From assembly GCF_900112345.1 (NCBI RefSeq), contig NZ_FOLB01000001.1:496001-560000 (forward strand): DNA of 64,000 nucleotides, in the 5' to 3' direction. Below are positions 1 to 7,590 of this stretch, one piece after another. Position 1 is the stretch's first letter; the number at the start of each line of letters is the position of its first letter. The notes under the pieces were generated by a model, which did no database searches, was not told the DNA's origin, and saw only the letters and a program-made list of their open reading frames with translations. Source of the DNA: Nocardioides terrae. GTDB lineage: Bacteria > Actinomycetota > Actinomycetes > Propionibacteriales > Nocardioidaceae. The translations under genes and the position numbers were made by a program.

Positions 1-197
1 ATCGGCTTGAACGTCAGCTCGGCATCAGCAGCCTCCAAGAGCCGCTCGACGACCTCCAAGGTGGGCGACTTCTTCCGCGACTCGTACTCCGAGACCGACG
101 ACTGCTGCGTCCTCGCCCAGGCCGCCAACTTCTGCTGAGACAACCCGGCTGCCCTACGGGCTCTCTCGATGACCGTCTTCGTCGGGTCCACCACCAC
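1..197 (-). CDS. XRE-family helix-turn-helix regulator (partial, runs off the left edge)
   Basis: The minus-strand frame reads through a clear Cro/C1-type helix-turn-helix domain: an N-terminal helix with ERARRAAGLSQQKLAAWA, then QSSVSEYESRKKSPTLEVVE. This is the classic DNA-binding pattern of small phage or toxin-antitoxin regulators. The start is set at the first of three consecutive GTG codons (197-189); an in-frame GTG at 233 is an alternative. The C-terminus lies beyond the window, so any fused toxin or nucleotidyltransferase partner cannot be judged. It is divergent from the excisionase/integrase pair, which suggests it regulates the integrated element. A short inverted repeat sits just upstream. 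Confidence 0.7.
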   Translation of the reverse strand, partial: MVVDPTKTVIERARRAAGLSQQKLAAWARTQQSSVSEYESRKKSPTLEVVERLLEAADAELTFKP

Positions 198-201
198 AGA
201 A

Positions 202-219
202 TATCGCTGAACATCGATA
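202..219. promoter_or_regulatory. Inverted repeat between divergent XRE and excisionase genes
   Basis: TATCG at 202-206 and CGATA at 215-219 form a 5-bp inverted repeat with an 8-base spacer, right in front of the XRE gene and in the short divergent intergenic region. Its position suits an autoregulatory operator. The arms are short, so this is only a candidate. Confidence 0.3.
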
Positions 220-290
220 GGGAGGGCCCACACACCTACTGGATGAGGTCGAGAACCGCTTGGCCTCATCGACCAGCAAGGAGCACCCCC

Positions 291-533
291 ATGACCGCAC
301 AGCAGACGAACCCCGGCGACAACCGCCGCCCGCCGAAGGGCCCCGGCGACGAGATGCTCAGCCTCCAAGAAGCCTGCACGTTCCTCCGCGTTCCCGAAGG
401 AACCCTGCGCTACTGGCGCCACCTCGGCGCCGGCCCCCGCAGCTTCAAGGTCGGCCGCCACGTCCGCTACTGGCGAGCCGACCTCATCCTCTGGCTCACC
501 GAGCAGACCAACCGTCCCCAGAACCACCGCTGA
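291..533 (+). CDS. Excisionase / AlpA-like MerR-fold DNA-binding protein
   Basis: 80-aa protein. The segment from about residue 20 (LSLQEACTFLRVPEGTLRYW, then FKVGRHVRYWRADLILWL) is a winged helix-turn-helix of the HTH_17/excisionase type, which bends DNA for excisive recombination or recruits integrase. ATG at 291 is preferred over upstream starts because AAGGAG lies 8 bases upstream. It ends 60 bp before the integrase on the same strand, so the two probably form a xis-int operon. Confidence 0.8.
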   Translation: MTAQQTNPGDNRRPPKGPGDEMLSLQEACTFLRVPEGTLRYWRHLGAGPRSFKVGRHVRYWRADLILWLTEQTNRPQNHR

Positions 534-593
534 CCCTTGCCCCGCCGTCGGATCTCAGAGAGACGATGGAGCGATCCTGGAAGGAGCATCACC

Positions 594-1715
594 ATGGCGG
601 GTAACATCGCCAAGCGAGCCAACGGCAAGTGGCGGGCGCGGTACCGCGACGAGGCCGGTAACGAACGCGCGCGGCACTTCGACCGCAAGATCGACGCCCA
701 GCAGTGGCTGGACCAGGTCACCTCGGCGGTGGTCACCGGCACGTACGCCGATCCCCAGGCCGGACGGATCACCTTCGCAGCGTTCTTCGGGGAATGGTCG
801 GCCCGCCAAGTGTGGGCACCCGGAACCGTTCTCGCGATGTCGCTGGCGGCGCGATCGGTGCCGTTCGCGGGGAAGCCGATGAAGCAGATCCGCCGCTCGG
901 ACGTCGAGACGTGGGTCAAGCAGATGACCGCCGCCGGGCTTGCCCCCGGCACGATCAAGACGCGGTACGTCAACGTCAGGTCGGTGTTTCGCGCCGCAGT
1001 GAAGGACCGGGTGATCGGCTCCGACCCGACCGACGGCGTACGCCTCCCCCGCGGCCGTCGCGCAGACGTAGCCATGTCGATCCCCAATCCGGAGAAGGTG
1101 GGGCAGCTCATGGCCGTGGCCGACGAGCGGTTCCAACCGTTCATCGCCCTCTGCGCTTTCGCCGGCTTGCGGCTCGGCGAGGCCGCCGGTGTTCAGCTCG
1201 GCGACGTCGACTTCCTCCGCAAGTCGCTCAAGGTCTCCCGCCAGGTCCAGCGCGTCAACGGCGGGGCGATCGACGTACGCGCGCCGAAGTACGGCTCAGA
1301 GCGCGTCATCTACCTCGCCGACAGTCTCATCAACGTGCTCGCCGAACACGTCGCCGCTCACGGCACCACCGGCAAGGCTCGGTGGCTCTTCGCCGGCGAG
1401 GGCGACGAACCACCGCACCAGAACACCGTCGCCTATTGGTGGCGCAAGACGCTACGCGACTCCGGCCTGTCCGGCATCAAGCTCCACGACCTGCGGCACT
1501 TCTACGCATCGGGCCTCATCGCGGCCGGGTGCGACGTCGTGACCGTCCAGCGATCACTGGGCCACGCGAAGGCGACGACGACCCTCAACACCTACGCGCA
1601 CCTGTGGCCGACCGCCGAGGACCGCACGAGGAAGGCAGCGGAGTCGATCATGTCCGCGTCGCTCGGCCAACCAACCCCGGCCTTGGCCAAGTTGGGGGCG
1701 AGTCCGACTGAGTGA
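594..1715 (+). CDS. int: Tyrosine recombinase, site-specific integrase
   Basis: 373-aa phage-type integrase. The N-terminal part (about 1-60) has the arm-binding AP2-like pattern WRARYRDEAGNERARHF, followed by a core-binding SAM-like domain (about 70-160) and a catalytic domain. The full catalytic set is visible: R193 (FAGLRLGEA), K232, H298 and R301 (HDLRH), H324 (LGHAKA) and Y334 (NTYAH). ATG 594 is chosen because GGAGCATCACC precedes it. The 3' end faces a tRNA-like attachment site about 150 bp away, as in actinobacterial integrative elements of the pSAM2 type. Appears intact. Confidence 0.93.
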   Translation: MAGNIAKRANGKWRARYRDEAGNERARHFDRKIDAQQWLDQVTSAVVTGTYADPQAGRITFAAFFGEWSARQVWAPGTVLAMSLAARSVPFAGKPMKQIRRSDVETWVKQMTAAGLAPGTIKTRYVNVRSVFRAAVKDRVIGSDPTDGVRLPRGRRADVAMSIPNPEKVGQLMAVADERFQPFIALCAFAGLRLGEAAGVQLGDVDFLRKSLKVSRQVQRVNGGAIDVRAPKYGSERVIYLADSLINVLAEHVAAHGTTGKARWLFAGEGDEPPHQNTVAYWWRKTLRDSGLSGIKLHDLRHFYASGLIAAGCDVVTVQRSLGHAKATTTLNTYAHLWPTAEDRTRKAAESIMSASLGQPTPALAKLGASPTE

Positions 1716-1860
1716 GCTGTGGCCTCGCATCGCCGACGCACTTCCCACGGCATGAGCCGGTGGCGCGTCACAACCCAGAATGAGGAACGCCAGCGGCCGT
1801 CATCGGGCGGCGGCCTCTCCCGAGACACCGAGCCTCGCTCTCGCCAGCCGACCCTCCAGA

Positions 1861-1902
1861 CTCCCGGGCGAAAGGTCGCAGGTTCGACTCCCGCCTGGGG
1901 CA
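1861..1902 (+). other. tRNA 3'-end remnant, probable att site of the integrated element
   Basis: The stretch contains a T-arm-like sequence (GCAGGTTCGACTCCCGC, 1878-1894) followed by CTGGGGC and A, matching the T-stem, TTCGA loop and acceptor 3' strand of a tRNA. No 5' half, D-arm or anticodon arm precedes it, so it is not a complete tRNA. Actinobacterial integrases recombine at tRNA 3' ends and leave a duplicated 3' fragment at one junction. The intact tRNA would then lie at the other element end, left of the window. The tRNA identity cannot be told. Confidence 0.6.
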
Positions 1903-2229
1903 CTACATGGAGCACCTCGAAACGCCTGGCCGGAGGGTGTTTCGCTCGCCGGCCTGGCACGACCAACTCGGCTCCGCCCTGCTCCCGGGCTACCGGCGTC
2001 CATGCGGGCGCCACGGGTGGTCGCGGTCCGGGAGCTGGCGAGCTTCCCGGACGGCCTCCCGGAGCGGGTCGGCTCGACCGCGCTCGGCCCGACGTCGGGC
2101 GGGGAGAGGTCACTGCACACGCTGCAGCGGCCCTCTGCAGCGTTGCCGACCCCGGGGCCTCTTCTCGGGGGCCGCCCCAGCCCCTCGCACGACGTAGCCG
2201 GTCGCGGCGCGCCGGGGTTGCGAGATGGT
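1903..2229. other. Gene-poor stretch between att site and DUF5131
   Basis: No convincing coding region. It contains a perfect 14-bp palindrome at 2087-2100 (GCCCGACGTCGGGC) and, near 2155-2185, a GC-rich hairpin-prone run without a T tail. Frames that stay open here show no domain and no ribosome binding site. Confidence 0.4.
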
Positions 2230-2257
2230 TCGAACATACGTTCTATCTAGGTAGAGT
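2230..2257 (+). promoter_or_regulatory. LexA-type SOS box and leaderless promoter of DUF5131 gene
   Basis: TCGAACATACGTTCTA at 2230-2245 matches the Gram-positive/actinobacterial LexA consensus TCGAACRNRYGTTCGA at all but one position. A -10-like TAGAGT (TANNNT) follows at 2252-2257, placing the expected start of transcription on or next to the ATG at 2264. There is no good Shine-Dalgarno before that ATG, consistent with a leaderless mRNA. The box would cover the -35 region, so LexA would repress until DNA damage. Confidence 0.6.
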
Positions 2258-2263
2258 GCGTCC

Positions 2264-3022
2264 ATGTCTGACAAGAGCGCCATCGAGTGGACCGAGGCGA
2301 CCTGGAACCCGACGACGGGTTGCGATCGAGTCTCCCCAGGCTGCGACAACTGCTATGCGCTCGCCCTCGCCAAGCGGCTCAAGGCGATGGGCAACCCGAA
2401 GTACCAGAATGACGGCGACCAGCGAACGAGTGGACCCGGCTTCGGAGTCACGACGCACCCGGACGCCCTCAACATCCCGTACTCGTGGAGGCGCCCGCGC
2501 GTGGTGTTCGTGAACTCGATGAGCGACCTCTTTCACGCGCGCGTGCCGATTGGCTTCATCAAGCAGGTCTTCGACGTCATGCAGGACACGCCCCACCACA
2601 CCTACCAAGTGCTGACCAAGCGAGCGCGGCGCCTGGAGCGGATCGCGGACAAGCTCGACTGGCCGAGCAACGTCTGGATGGGGGTGAGTGTGGAGTCGGC
2701 AGACCAGTACGACCGCATCAGGGACCTCGCCAAGGTGCCAGCCGCCGTGCGGTTCCTGTCTTGCGAGCCGCTGCTCGGCCCGCTGCCCGACCTGCCGCTG
2801 GACGGCATCGACTGGGTGATCGCGGGAGGCGAAAGCGGCTTCTCGGCTCGTCCAGTAGATCCTGAGTGGATCCGAGAGATTCGCGATCAGTGCGTGGCCG
2901 CTCGCACGCCCTTCTTCTTCAAGCAGTGGGGTGGCATCCGAGCCAAGGCCGGAGGGCGCGAGCTAGACGGGCTCACCTGGGACGAGATGCCAGACACGTC
3001 CCGTCACTTGCGAGCGATGTAA
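2264..3022 (+). CDS. Phage Gp37/Gp68 family (DUF5131) three-Cys-motif protein
   Basis: 252 aa, full length for the family. The N-terminus has the motif IEWTEATWNPTTGC and the three cysteines C20, C27 and C30 (C-x6-C-x2-C), an arrangement reminiscent of metal or Fe-S ligands. Later conserved blocks include NSMSDLFH, LTKR, GVSVE, RFLSCEPLLGP and WVIAGGESG, which suggest a TIM-barrel-like fold. Family members are common in phages and islands and are habitually paired with TcmP, which is the convergent neighbour here; the two stop regions overlap by 19 bp (3004-3022). The biochemical function is unknown. The LexA-type box upstream suggests DNA-damage induction. Confidence 0.85.
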   Translation: MSDKSAIEWTEATWNPTTGCDRVSPGCDNCYALALAKRLKAMGNPKYQNDGDQRTSGPGFGVTTHPDALNIPYSWRRPRVVFVNSMSDLFHARVPIGFIKQVFDVMQDTPHHTYQVLTKRARRLERIADKLDWPSNVWMGVSVESADQYDRIRDLAKVPAAVRFLSCEPLLGPLPDLPLDGIDWVIAGGESGFSARPVDPEWIREIRDQCVAARTPFFFKQWGGIRAKAGGRELDGLTWDEMPDTSRHLRAM

Positions 3023-4149
3023 GCCTTCTGGAGGTTCCCCGTCGGGACCGCCGCAATGACTTCATGCTCCTTGACACGCCTGAGCGCCTTACGGATGTGC
3101 GTCTCCCGCGCGAGGCCGAGCGTGCGGCCAAGCACCTCGCCAAGCTTGTTCTCGATGACGAACGCGGGGTGCGTCGCAAGGATGTCTTCGATGTTGGCCG
3201 CGATTTCCTCGACCCAGGCGTCCTCGTTGTCGTCCCAGTCCAGACCACGCAGCTCGGCCTGACCAGCGGTCGCTTCCTCGCGTTGGTCGACCAGCCAGTT
3301 GCGCCAGTGCTTTCGGGCCTGCGACATCGCGTCCATCATCTTCCAGAGCCCGTCAGGGTGACGGGTGAAGAGAATGAGTTCGTAGACGGGTTCCGCTGTC
3401 AGCGAGTCCGCGACTGAAGCGGTGATGTAGGCGTAGCCCGTGGCCTTGCTGACCTCGTCCGCGTAGCGCTGAAGGACCTGCTGAACCCAGTCGTCGTCGC
3501 CGCTCAGGAGCATCGTCTTCCACCAGTCGCCGCCGAGGAAGCTCGTCAGTGACTGGATGTGACCTTCTCGAGCCGGGTAGTCCTTGTCGCTCGTCAGAGC
3601 ACCAGCCGTGCGCCGGACAGCCTCGAACGAGAAGTTAATGAGCACCTCGGTCTTGGGCTGGAGGACGTTGCTGTAGTACCCCGCCTTGTCCCGGCACTTG
3701 AGCAGGTTCACCATGCGGTCGAACGGGAGCGTGAAGCCGTACGGGTCGAGGAACACGAATAGCGGCAGGTCCTCGGCAAGCGCCACCACATCATCGATGT
3801 GATGTTCGACAGGGCCCTGCTTGACGTCGTACGTGTCAGGGTCCACGCCCTTCTCCGTCAACATCGCACGGAGCTTGTCGAGGTAGGCCTGCTGCTTCTC
3901 GCTGAACACGCTGTACACGGAACGCAGGTTCGCCATCGCCACGGCGGTGTCGACAAGGATCTCAGGTGAACCGGGTTCCTCATCCTCGTAACGCCCAGGG
4001 CCTGAGTAGGCGTCGTACACCACGACCTTCTTGTCCGTCGAGGTCGAGCCGACCTTGCCGGCCCACGCCGGGATGTACCGCTTGATGAGCTGGTGCTTGT
4101 AGATCGCAGCGGCCTGCGGCGATGAGAAGAAGTTGCTGTTGCTGACCAT
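3004..4149 (-). CDS. tcmP: Three-Cys-motif partner protein TcmP
   Basis: 381 aa. Diagnostic blocks are KRYIPAWAGKVG near residue 23, YDAYSGPGRYEDEEPGSP near residue 45 and LFVFLDPYGFTLPF near residue 130. The SGPGRY and LDPYG elements recall Rossmann-type methyltransferase motifs, but catalytic activity is not established. The family is named for its constant association with three-Cys-motif proteins such as the convergent DUF5131 gene. GGGAGCG precedes the ATG. A separate promoter with a perfect palindrome lies 40 bp upstream. The tail-to-tail 19-bp overlap makes antisense interference between the partners possible. Confidence 0.85.
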   Translation of the reverse strand: MVSNSNFFSSPQAAAIYKHQLIKRYIPAWAGKVGSTSTDKKVVVYDAYSGPGRYEDEEPGSPEILVDTAVAMANLRSVYSVFSEKQQAYLDKLRAMLTEKGVDPDTYDVKQGPVEHHIDDVVALAEDLPLFVFLDPYGFTLPFDRMVNLLKCRDKAGYYSNVLQPKTEVLINFSFEAVRRTAGALTSDKDYPAREGHIQSLTSFLGGDWWKTMLLSGDDDWVQQVLQRYADEVSKATGYAYITASVADSLTAEPVYELILFTRHPDGLWKMMDAMSQARKHWRNWLVDQREEATAGQAELRGLDWDDNEDAWVEEIAANIEDILATHPAFVIENKLGEVLGRTLGLARETHIRKALRRVKEHEVIAAVPTGNLQKAYIARK

Positions 4150-4181
4150 CCCGAGCGCTCCCGTCCGCCGTTGGGTTGACG

Positions 4182-4205
4182 AGAGTAGTGCCGATCACAT
4201 CGGCA
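4182..4205 (-). promoter_or_regulatory. Palindromic operator in the tcmP promoter
   Basis: TGCCGATCACATCGGCA at 4189-4205 is a perfect inverted repeat (7-bp arms, 3-base spacer). On the minus strand a -10-like TACTCT (4187-4182) follows immediately, and the tcmP ATG is at 4149. A repressor bound here would block the promoter. The cognate regulator is not known; the winged-helix-like protein at 4582-4965 or the XRE protein at the left edge are candidates. Confidence 0.45.
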
Positions 4206-4327
4206 TGGCAGGAGAATCGCGGTCCACCGCCCCCGCAGGGGTTTGATGCTGCCCCATTCGGTCAGACGCCTGCCAGACGAAACGAACGGGCAGCTCGTAG
4301 ACCATAGGTGTTTCGTGTCGTGCATCG

Positions 4328-4567
4328 TCACCGAGCCGCCTTCACCTGGCGACGAAACTCGTTCAACACAAGGGCAACGTTCTCGGCGGCTCCTAGCCAG
4401 CCCTCGGCTTCGTCGTAGCCTGAGTCCGAGTCGTTGATTGGGATCCCGTCCACTTGGATCATCCCGTTGTCGTACGCGGTCACCGTGACCGTAAGTTTCC
4501 AGCCCTTGTCGCGCGCCGTTCGGTCTAGGCGCATGTGCTCTCGGATCCGGTTGAGGCTTGCGGGCAT
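4328..4567 (-). CDS. Small hypothetical protein
   Basis: 79 aa, no recognised family. The middle (residues 24-45, LTVTVTAYDNGMIQVDGIPI) reads as two beta strands with a turn, followed by an acidic helix (DEAEGWLGAAENVALVLNEF). It starts 15 bp after the end of the upstream same-strand gene (4582-4965), so the two are probably co-transcribed. Base composition is slightly less GC-rich than the backbone genes, as in the rest of the islet. Confidence 0.6.
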   Translation of the reverse strand: MPASLNRIREHMRLDRTARDKGWKLTVTVTAYDNGMIQVDGIPINDSDSGYDEAEGWLGAAENVALVLNEFRRQVKAAR

Positions 4568-4581
4568 CGTGTGTGCCTCCC

Positions 4582-4965
4582 TCAGTTCAGTTCAGCGAGG
4601 ATGCGAGGTCCGAGAAAGTACAGCTGAGGGTGCGTCGTCTCGTCTTTGCGAACGAGGCGGTGACGAACCAAGCTCACCAACGTCAGGTGTGCGTTCGGCG
4701 ATTCCATTCCCAGGGCCCTTGCAACGTCACCCGCGCTGATGCCATCGGGGTGAGCCTCGGCTACCTGCGCGAGCACCCGCTCTTGGGTACCACCGAGGGC
4801 GGGATGGATTCGCTTCGCTACCCCCACCGCATCTTTAGGGCCCTCGCCGCTCGCCGGAGCGGCCCCCTCGGGGGATTCGCCGTCGCTCCGAAGGATCCTC
4901 ACGATCGCCTCCAGATGATCTGCGACCTCGTGACGCCAGCGCTGAGCAGTGTGACTCATGACCAT
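4582..4965 (-). CDS. Winged-helix-like putative regulator
   Basis: 127 aa. Residues 60-115 (TQERVLAQVAEAHPDGISAGDVARALGMESPNAHLTLVSLVRHRLV) read as a MarR/GntR-type winged helix: helix, helix, recognition helix, then wing. The first half is a charged helix and linker. The ATG at 4959 (third codon) is an alternative start. A perfect 9-bp inverted repeat directly upstream suggests autoregulation. Not assigned to a named family, so function is inferred from fold only. Confidence 0.6.
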   Translation of the reverse strand: MVMSHTAQRWRHEVADHLEAIVRILRSDGESPEGAAPASGEGPKDAVGVAKRIHPALGGTQERVLAQVAEAHPDGISAGDVARALGMESPNAHLTLVSLVRHRLVRKDETTHPQLYFLGPRILAELN

Positions 4966-4972
4966 TCCATCC

Positions 4973-5011
4973 GTATGTAGGCACCCATATAGTATTCAGT
5001 CACCTACATAC
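4973..5011 (-). promoter_or_regulatory. Inverted repeat upstream of the winged-helix gene
   Basis: GTATGTAGG at 4973-4981 and CCTACATAC at 5003-5011 form a perfect 9-bp inverted repeat with a 21-base AT-rich spacer. It ends 8 bp before the start codon at 4965 and covers the only AT-rich patch nearby, where a -10 (TACTAT-like on the minus strand) can be placed. It fits a dimeric or looped operator. Confidence 0.45.
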
Positions 5012-5085
5012 TCCCCAATAATGCTGGGCAGTGCAAGGTTGTGCGGATTCACTGGCAAATGCCGCCCCCACGGCGCGCTCCTGAC

Positions 5086-5541
5086 TCAGTTCTCCTGGTC
5101 GTCGTCCTCGACGCGAGGTCCGCGTATGCGCCGCCACTCCTCATCGCGCTCGAGCTGCTCCTTCCGCAATTCCTCGAGTGTCTCGCGGATCAAACCTTTC
5201 GCCTGCTCATCGCTATAGCCGGTGAGGTCGATGGATGTATCTCCCCGCGAAAACTTGATCCCCTTGTGCCGGTTTCGGTGGAAGTAGGCGGTGAGGGCGG
5301 CAGCGACCCCGCCAAGTCCGCCCCCGAAGGATGCCGCGAGGATTGCCAGCTGTTGCGATGCAGAGGCCTCATGGATGCGACCGGCGTACACGCCCTCTGC
5401 ATCAAGCAGCTCCTGCATCTCGTCCGCGGCGTGGGGACTGATCCTTACGTCCAGGGTCTGGTCCTCAGGGAACCCGAGTCCAATGCGGATGTGGGTAGGC
5501 GCGTCGCCGTCTGACCCGGACCCAGATGAGCGAGTGTCCAT
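5086..5541 (-). CDS. EACC1-like small membrane protein
   Basis: 151 aa from the ATG at 5541; an upstream in-frame ATG at 5631 would run into the integrase remnant and is disfavoured. The order of parts is: a short acidic N-terminus, a strand-rich segment (IRIGLGFPEDQTLDVRIS), one hydrophobic glycine-rich helix (ILAASFGGGLGGVAAALTAY) followed by basic HRNRHKG, then two strands ending in DLTGYSDEQ and a C-terminal charged helix. This order resembles effector-associated constant component 1 (EACC1) proteins of actinobacterial NTP-dependent conflict systems. No effector gene is adjacent, so the assignment is tentative. Confidence 0.5.
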   Translation of the reverse strand: MDTRSSGSGSDGDAPTHIRIGLGFPEDQTLDVRISPHAADEMQELLDAEGVYAGRIHEASASQQLAILAASFGGGLGGVAAALTAYFHRNRHKGIKFSRGDTSIDLTGYSDEQAKGLIRETLEELRKEQLERDEEWRRIRGPRVEDDDQEN

Positions 5542-5544
5542 GCC

Positions 5545-5880
5545 CAGGAGTCTTACACGAGTGCTCAGCCGGTCTGCCTGGTCGCGATCCGCGCGACCAG
5601 GTGCTCTTGGTGTGGTCCATCGCTGCGGCAACCTGCGCGCGTGCGGCGGGTGGCTCGTTGTCCGTGCGGCCGTGCCAGTAGCGGTCGAGCGTCATGTTGC
5701 GTTCGCGTGGGGGACAGACGCTCCTGAACGTCCTTCACCGTCATCCCGGCGTCGGCCAACCTGCTGGCGTGGACGTAGCGGAGGTAGCGGGTCAACTTGC
5801 GGTCGGCTCCGGAAATTGGCCCTCCGAAACGGCCTCGATCGAGGCCATCACGCGAATTTTCTTGCGGACTCTGTGCGGAC
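5545..5880 (-). pseudogene. Degenerate tyrosine integrase C-terminal remnant
   Basis: The minus strand carries integrase box II in pieces. One frame gives YVHASRLADAGMTVKDVQERL, equivalent to the HxxR...LGH region. After a break near 5710 another frame gives MTLDRYWHGR, with the catalytic tyrosine, and a typical tail. The HANA segment between them is in yet another phase, so at least two frameshifts are present. The arginine-box half is missing. A 16-bp palindrome (GGCCTCGATCGAGGCC, 5831-5846) lies in the upstream part. This marks the right boundary of the islet against ychF. Confidence 0.7.
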
Positions 5881-5923
5881 TGGGAAGGGTCATACCCCCT
5901 CTGACCTGGGCAAACGCGCCGAT

Positions 5924-6997
5924 TCACACGTTGAAGCGGAACTCCACCACGTCGCCGTCGGCCATCACGTAGTCCTTGCCCTCCATGCGGACCTTGCCGG
6001 CCTCGCGGGCCTTCGTCATGGAGCCGAGCGACACCAGGTCGTCGAAGGAGACGATCTCGGCCTTGATGAAGCCCTTCTGGAAGTCGGTGTGGATGACACC
6101 GGCCGCCTCGGGGGCGGTGGCGCCCTTCCGGATCGTCCAGGCGCGCGTCTCCTTCGGTCCGGCGGTGAGGTAGGTCTGCAGGCCGAGGGTGTCGAAGCCG
6201 ACTCGGGCCAGCACCTCCAGGCCGGGCTCGGCGACGCCGGCGTCGGCGAGGAACTCGGCGGCCTCGTCGTCGGAGAGCTCGACGAGCTCCGACTCCAGCT
6301 TGGCGTCGAGGAAGATCGCCTCGGACGGCGCCACGATCTCGCGCATGCGGGCCTTGAGCGACTCGTCGGCGAGCTCGTCGGTGTCGCAGTTGAAGACGTA
6401 GATGAACGGCTTCGCGGTCAGCAGCGACAGCTCGCGGATGGGCGCGCGGTCGATCGAGGTCGCGATGATCGGCGTACCCGCCTCGAGCGCCTCCTTGGCG
6501 GCCTTCGTCGCCTCGACGACGGGGGCGAGCTCCTTCTTGTTGCGCGCCTCCTTCTCCAGCCGCGGAATCGCCTTCTCCACCGTCTCCAGGTCGGCGAGGA
6601 TCAGCTCGGTGGAGATGGTGGAGATGTCGTTGCCGGGATTGACCTCGCCGTCGACGTGCGTCACGTCGTCGTCACGGAAGACCCGGGTCACCTGGCAGAT
6701 CGCCGCCGACTCGCGGATGTGGGCGAGGAACTTGTTGCCCAGGCCCTCCCCCTGCGACGCGCCGCGCACGATGCCGGCGATGTCGACGAACTCGACGGTG
6801 GCGGGCAGCTGCCGCTCGGAGCCGAAGATCTCGGCGAGCTGCGCCAGCCGCGGGTCGGGCACGCCCACGACACCGACGTTCGGCTCGATCGTCGCGAACG
6901 GGTAGTTCGCCGCGAGCACGTTGTTCTTCGTCAGCGCGTTGAACAGGGTGGACTTGCCGGCGTTGGGCAGGCCGACGATGCCGATGGTGAGAGCCAC
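5924..6997 (-). CDS. ychF: Ribosome-associated ATPase YchF/OLA1
   Basis: 357 aa, normal family length. It has the Obg-type G domain with Walker A GLPNAGKS (residues 8-15), the G3 motif DIAG and a coiled-coil insertion (about 125-200). The G4 region reads NCDTDE instead of NKxD, as expected for this ATP-preferring family. The C-terminal TGS domain ends DGDVVEFRFNV. YchF acts in the cytosol on ribosomes and stress responses. It is the first chromosomal backbone gene to the right of the islet. Confidence 0.96.
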   Translation of the reverse strand: MALTIGIVGLPNAGKSTLFNALTKNNVLAANYPFATIEPNVGVVGVPDPRLAQLAEIFGSERQLPATVEFVDIAGIVRGASQGEGLGNKFLAHIRESAAICQVTRVFRDDDVTHVDGEVNPGNDISTISTELILADLETVEKAIPRLEKEARNKKELAPVVEATKAAKEALEAGTPIIATSIDRAPIRELSLLTAKPFIYVFNCDTDELADESLKARMREIVAPSEAIFLDAKLESELVELSDDEAAEFLADAGVAEPGLEVLARVGFDTLGLQTYLTAGPKETRAWTIRKGATAPEAAGVIHTDFQKGFIKAEIVSFDDLVSLGSMTKAREAGKVRMEGKDYVMADGDVVEFRFNV

Positions 6998-7077
6998 GGG
7001 CGTTGAGTCTAGGAGCCGGTACGACGCCCCGGTGAATCCTCACCCGGGCGGCCACCGCCGTGTGCGAGGCTCGGCCG

Positions 7078-7590
7078 GTGAGCCTCCCTCCCCTGACACT
7101 TCGCGAGCCGTCCCAGCGGGTGTCGCCGAAGGCGACCACCTACTGGCGCGTGCAGGCCGCGTTCGGCGCGATCGCGGCGTGGGCGATCGCGATCGGCCTC
7201 GTGGTGACGGTCCTCCTGGTGCCCTCGGGCTGGTGGAGCCCGCTGCTGTGGCTGGCGGCCGTCGTCCTCGTCGTCGTTCCGCTGCCCGCGCTCACCGTCG
7301 CGCCCCGCATCCGTTACGACGTGCACCGGTGGGAGGTCACCGACATCGCGGTGCACGTCCGCTACGGCTGGATCAGCCGCACCGACGAGATCGTCCCGCT
7401 CTCCCGCGTGCAGACGGTCGACTCGGCCCAGGGGCCGCTGATGCGGGTGTTCGGGCTGCGGACGGTCAAGGTGCAGACCGCATCGCGCTACGGCATCGTC
7501 TCGATCGCCTGCCTCGACGACGCGGTCGCCCAGCAGGTCGTCTCCCGCCTGGTCGCGATCACCGCCGCCACCCCGGAGGACGCGACGTGA
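7078..7590 (+). CDS. Membrane protein with bacterial PH domain (YdbS-like)
   Basis: 170 aa. Two hydrophobic segments (about 30-75) are followed by a DUF304/bPH2 domain with RYDVHRWEVTDIAVHVRYGWISRTDEIVPLSRVQTVD and the G-L-x-T-V-x-V-x-T-A pattern. GTG 7078 is taken as the start. The stop overlaps the GTG of the next gene (GTGA), so the pair is translationally coupled. YdbS/YdbT pairs are membrane proteins of unsettled role, implicated in envelope stress in Bacillus. Confidence 0.82.
   Translation: MSLPPLTLREPSQRVSPKATTYWRVQAAFGAIAAWAIAIGLVVTVLLVPSGWWSPLLWLAAVVLVVVPLPALTVAPRIRYDVHRWEVTDIAVHVRYGWISRTDEIVPLSRVQTVDSAQGPLMRVFGLRTVKVQTASRYGIVSIACLDDAVAQQVVSRLVAITAATPEDAT

Noticed and set aside
1861..1902. 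A complete tRNA gene next to the integrase
   Set aside because: Only the T-arm and acceptor 3' strand can be formed; no D-arm, anticodon arm or 5' acceptor strand precedes it, so it is kept as an att-type remnant.
1780..2250. Long open frame after the att site
   Set aside because: No ribosome site, no domain, Arg/Pro/Ala-rich composition typical of open frames in GC-rich non-coding DNA.
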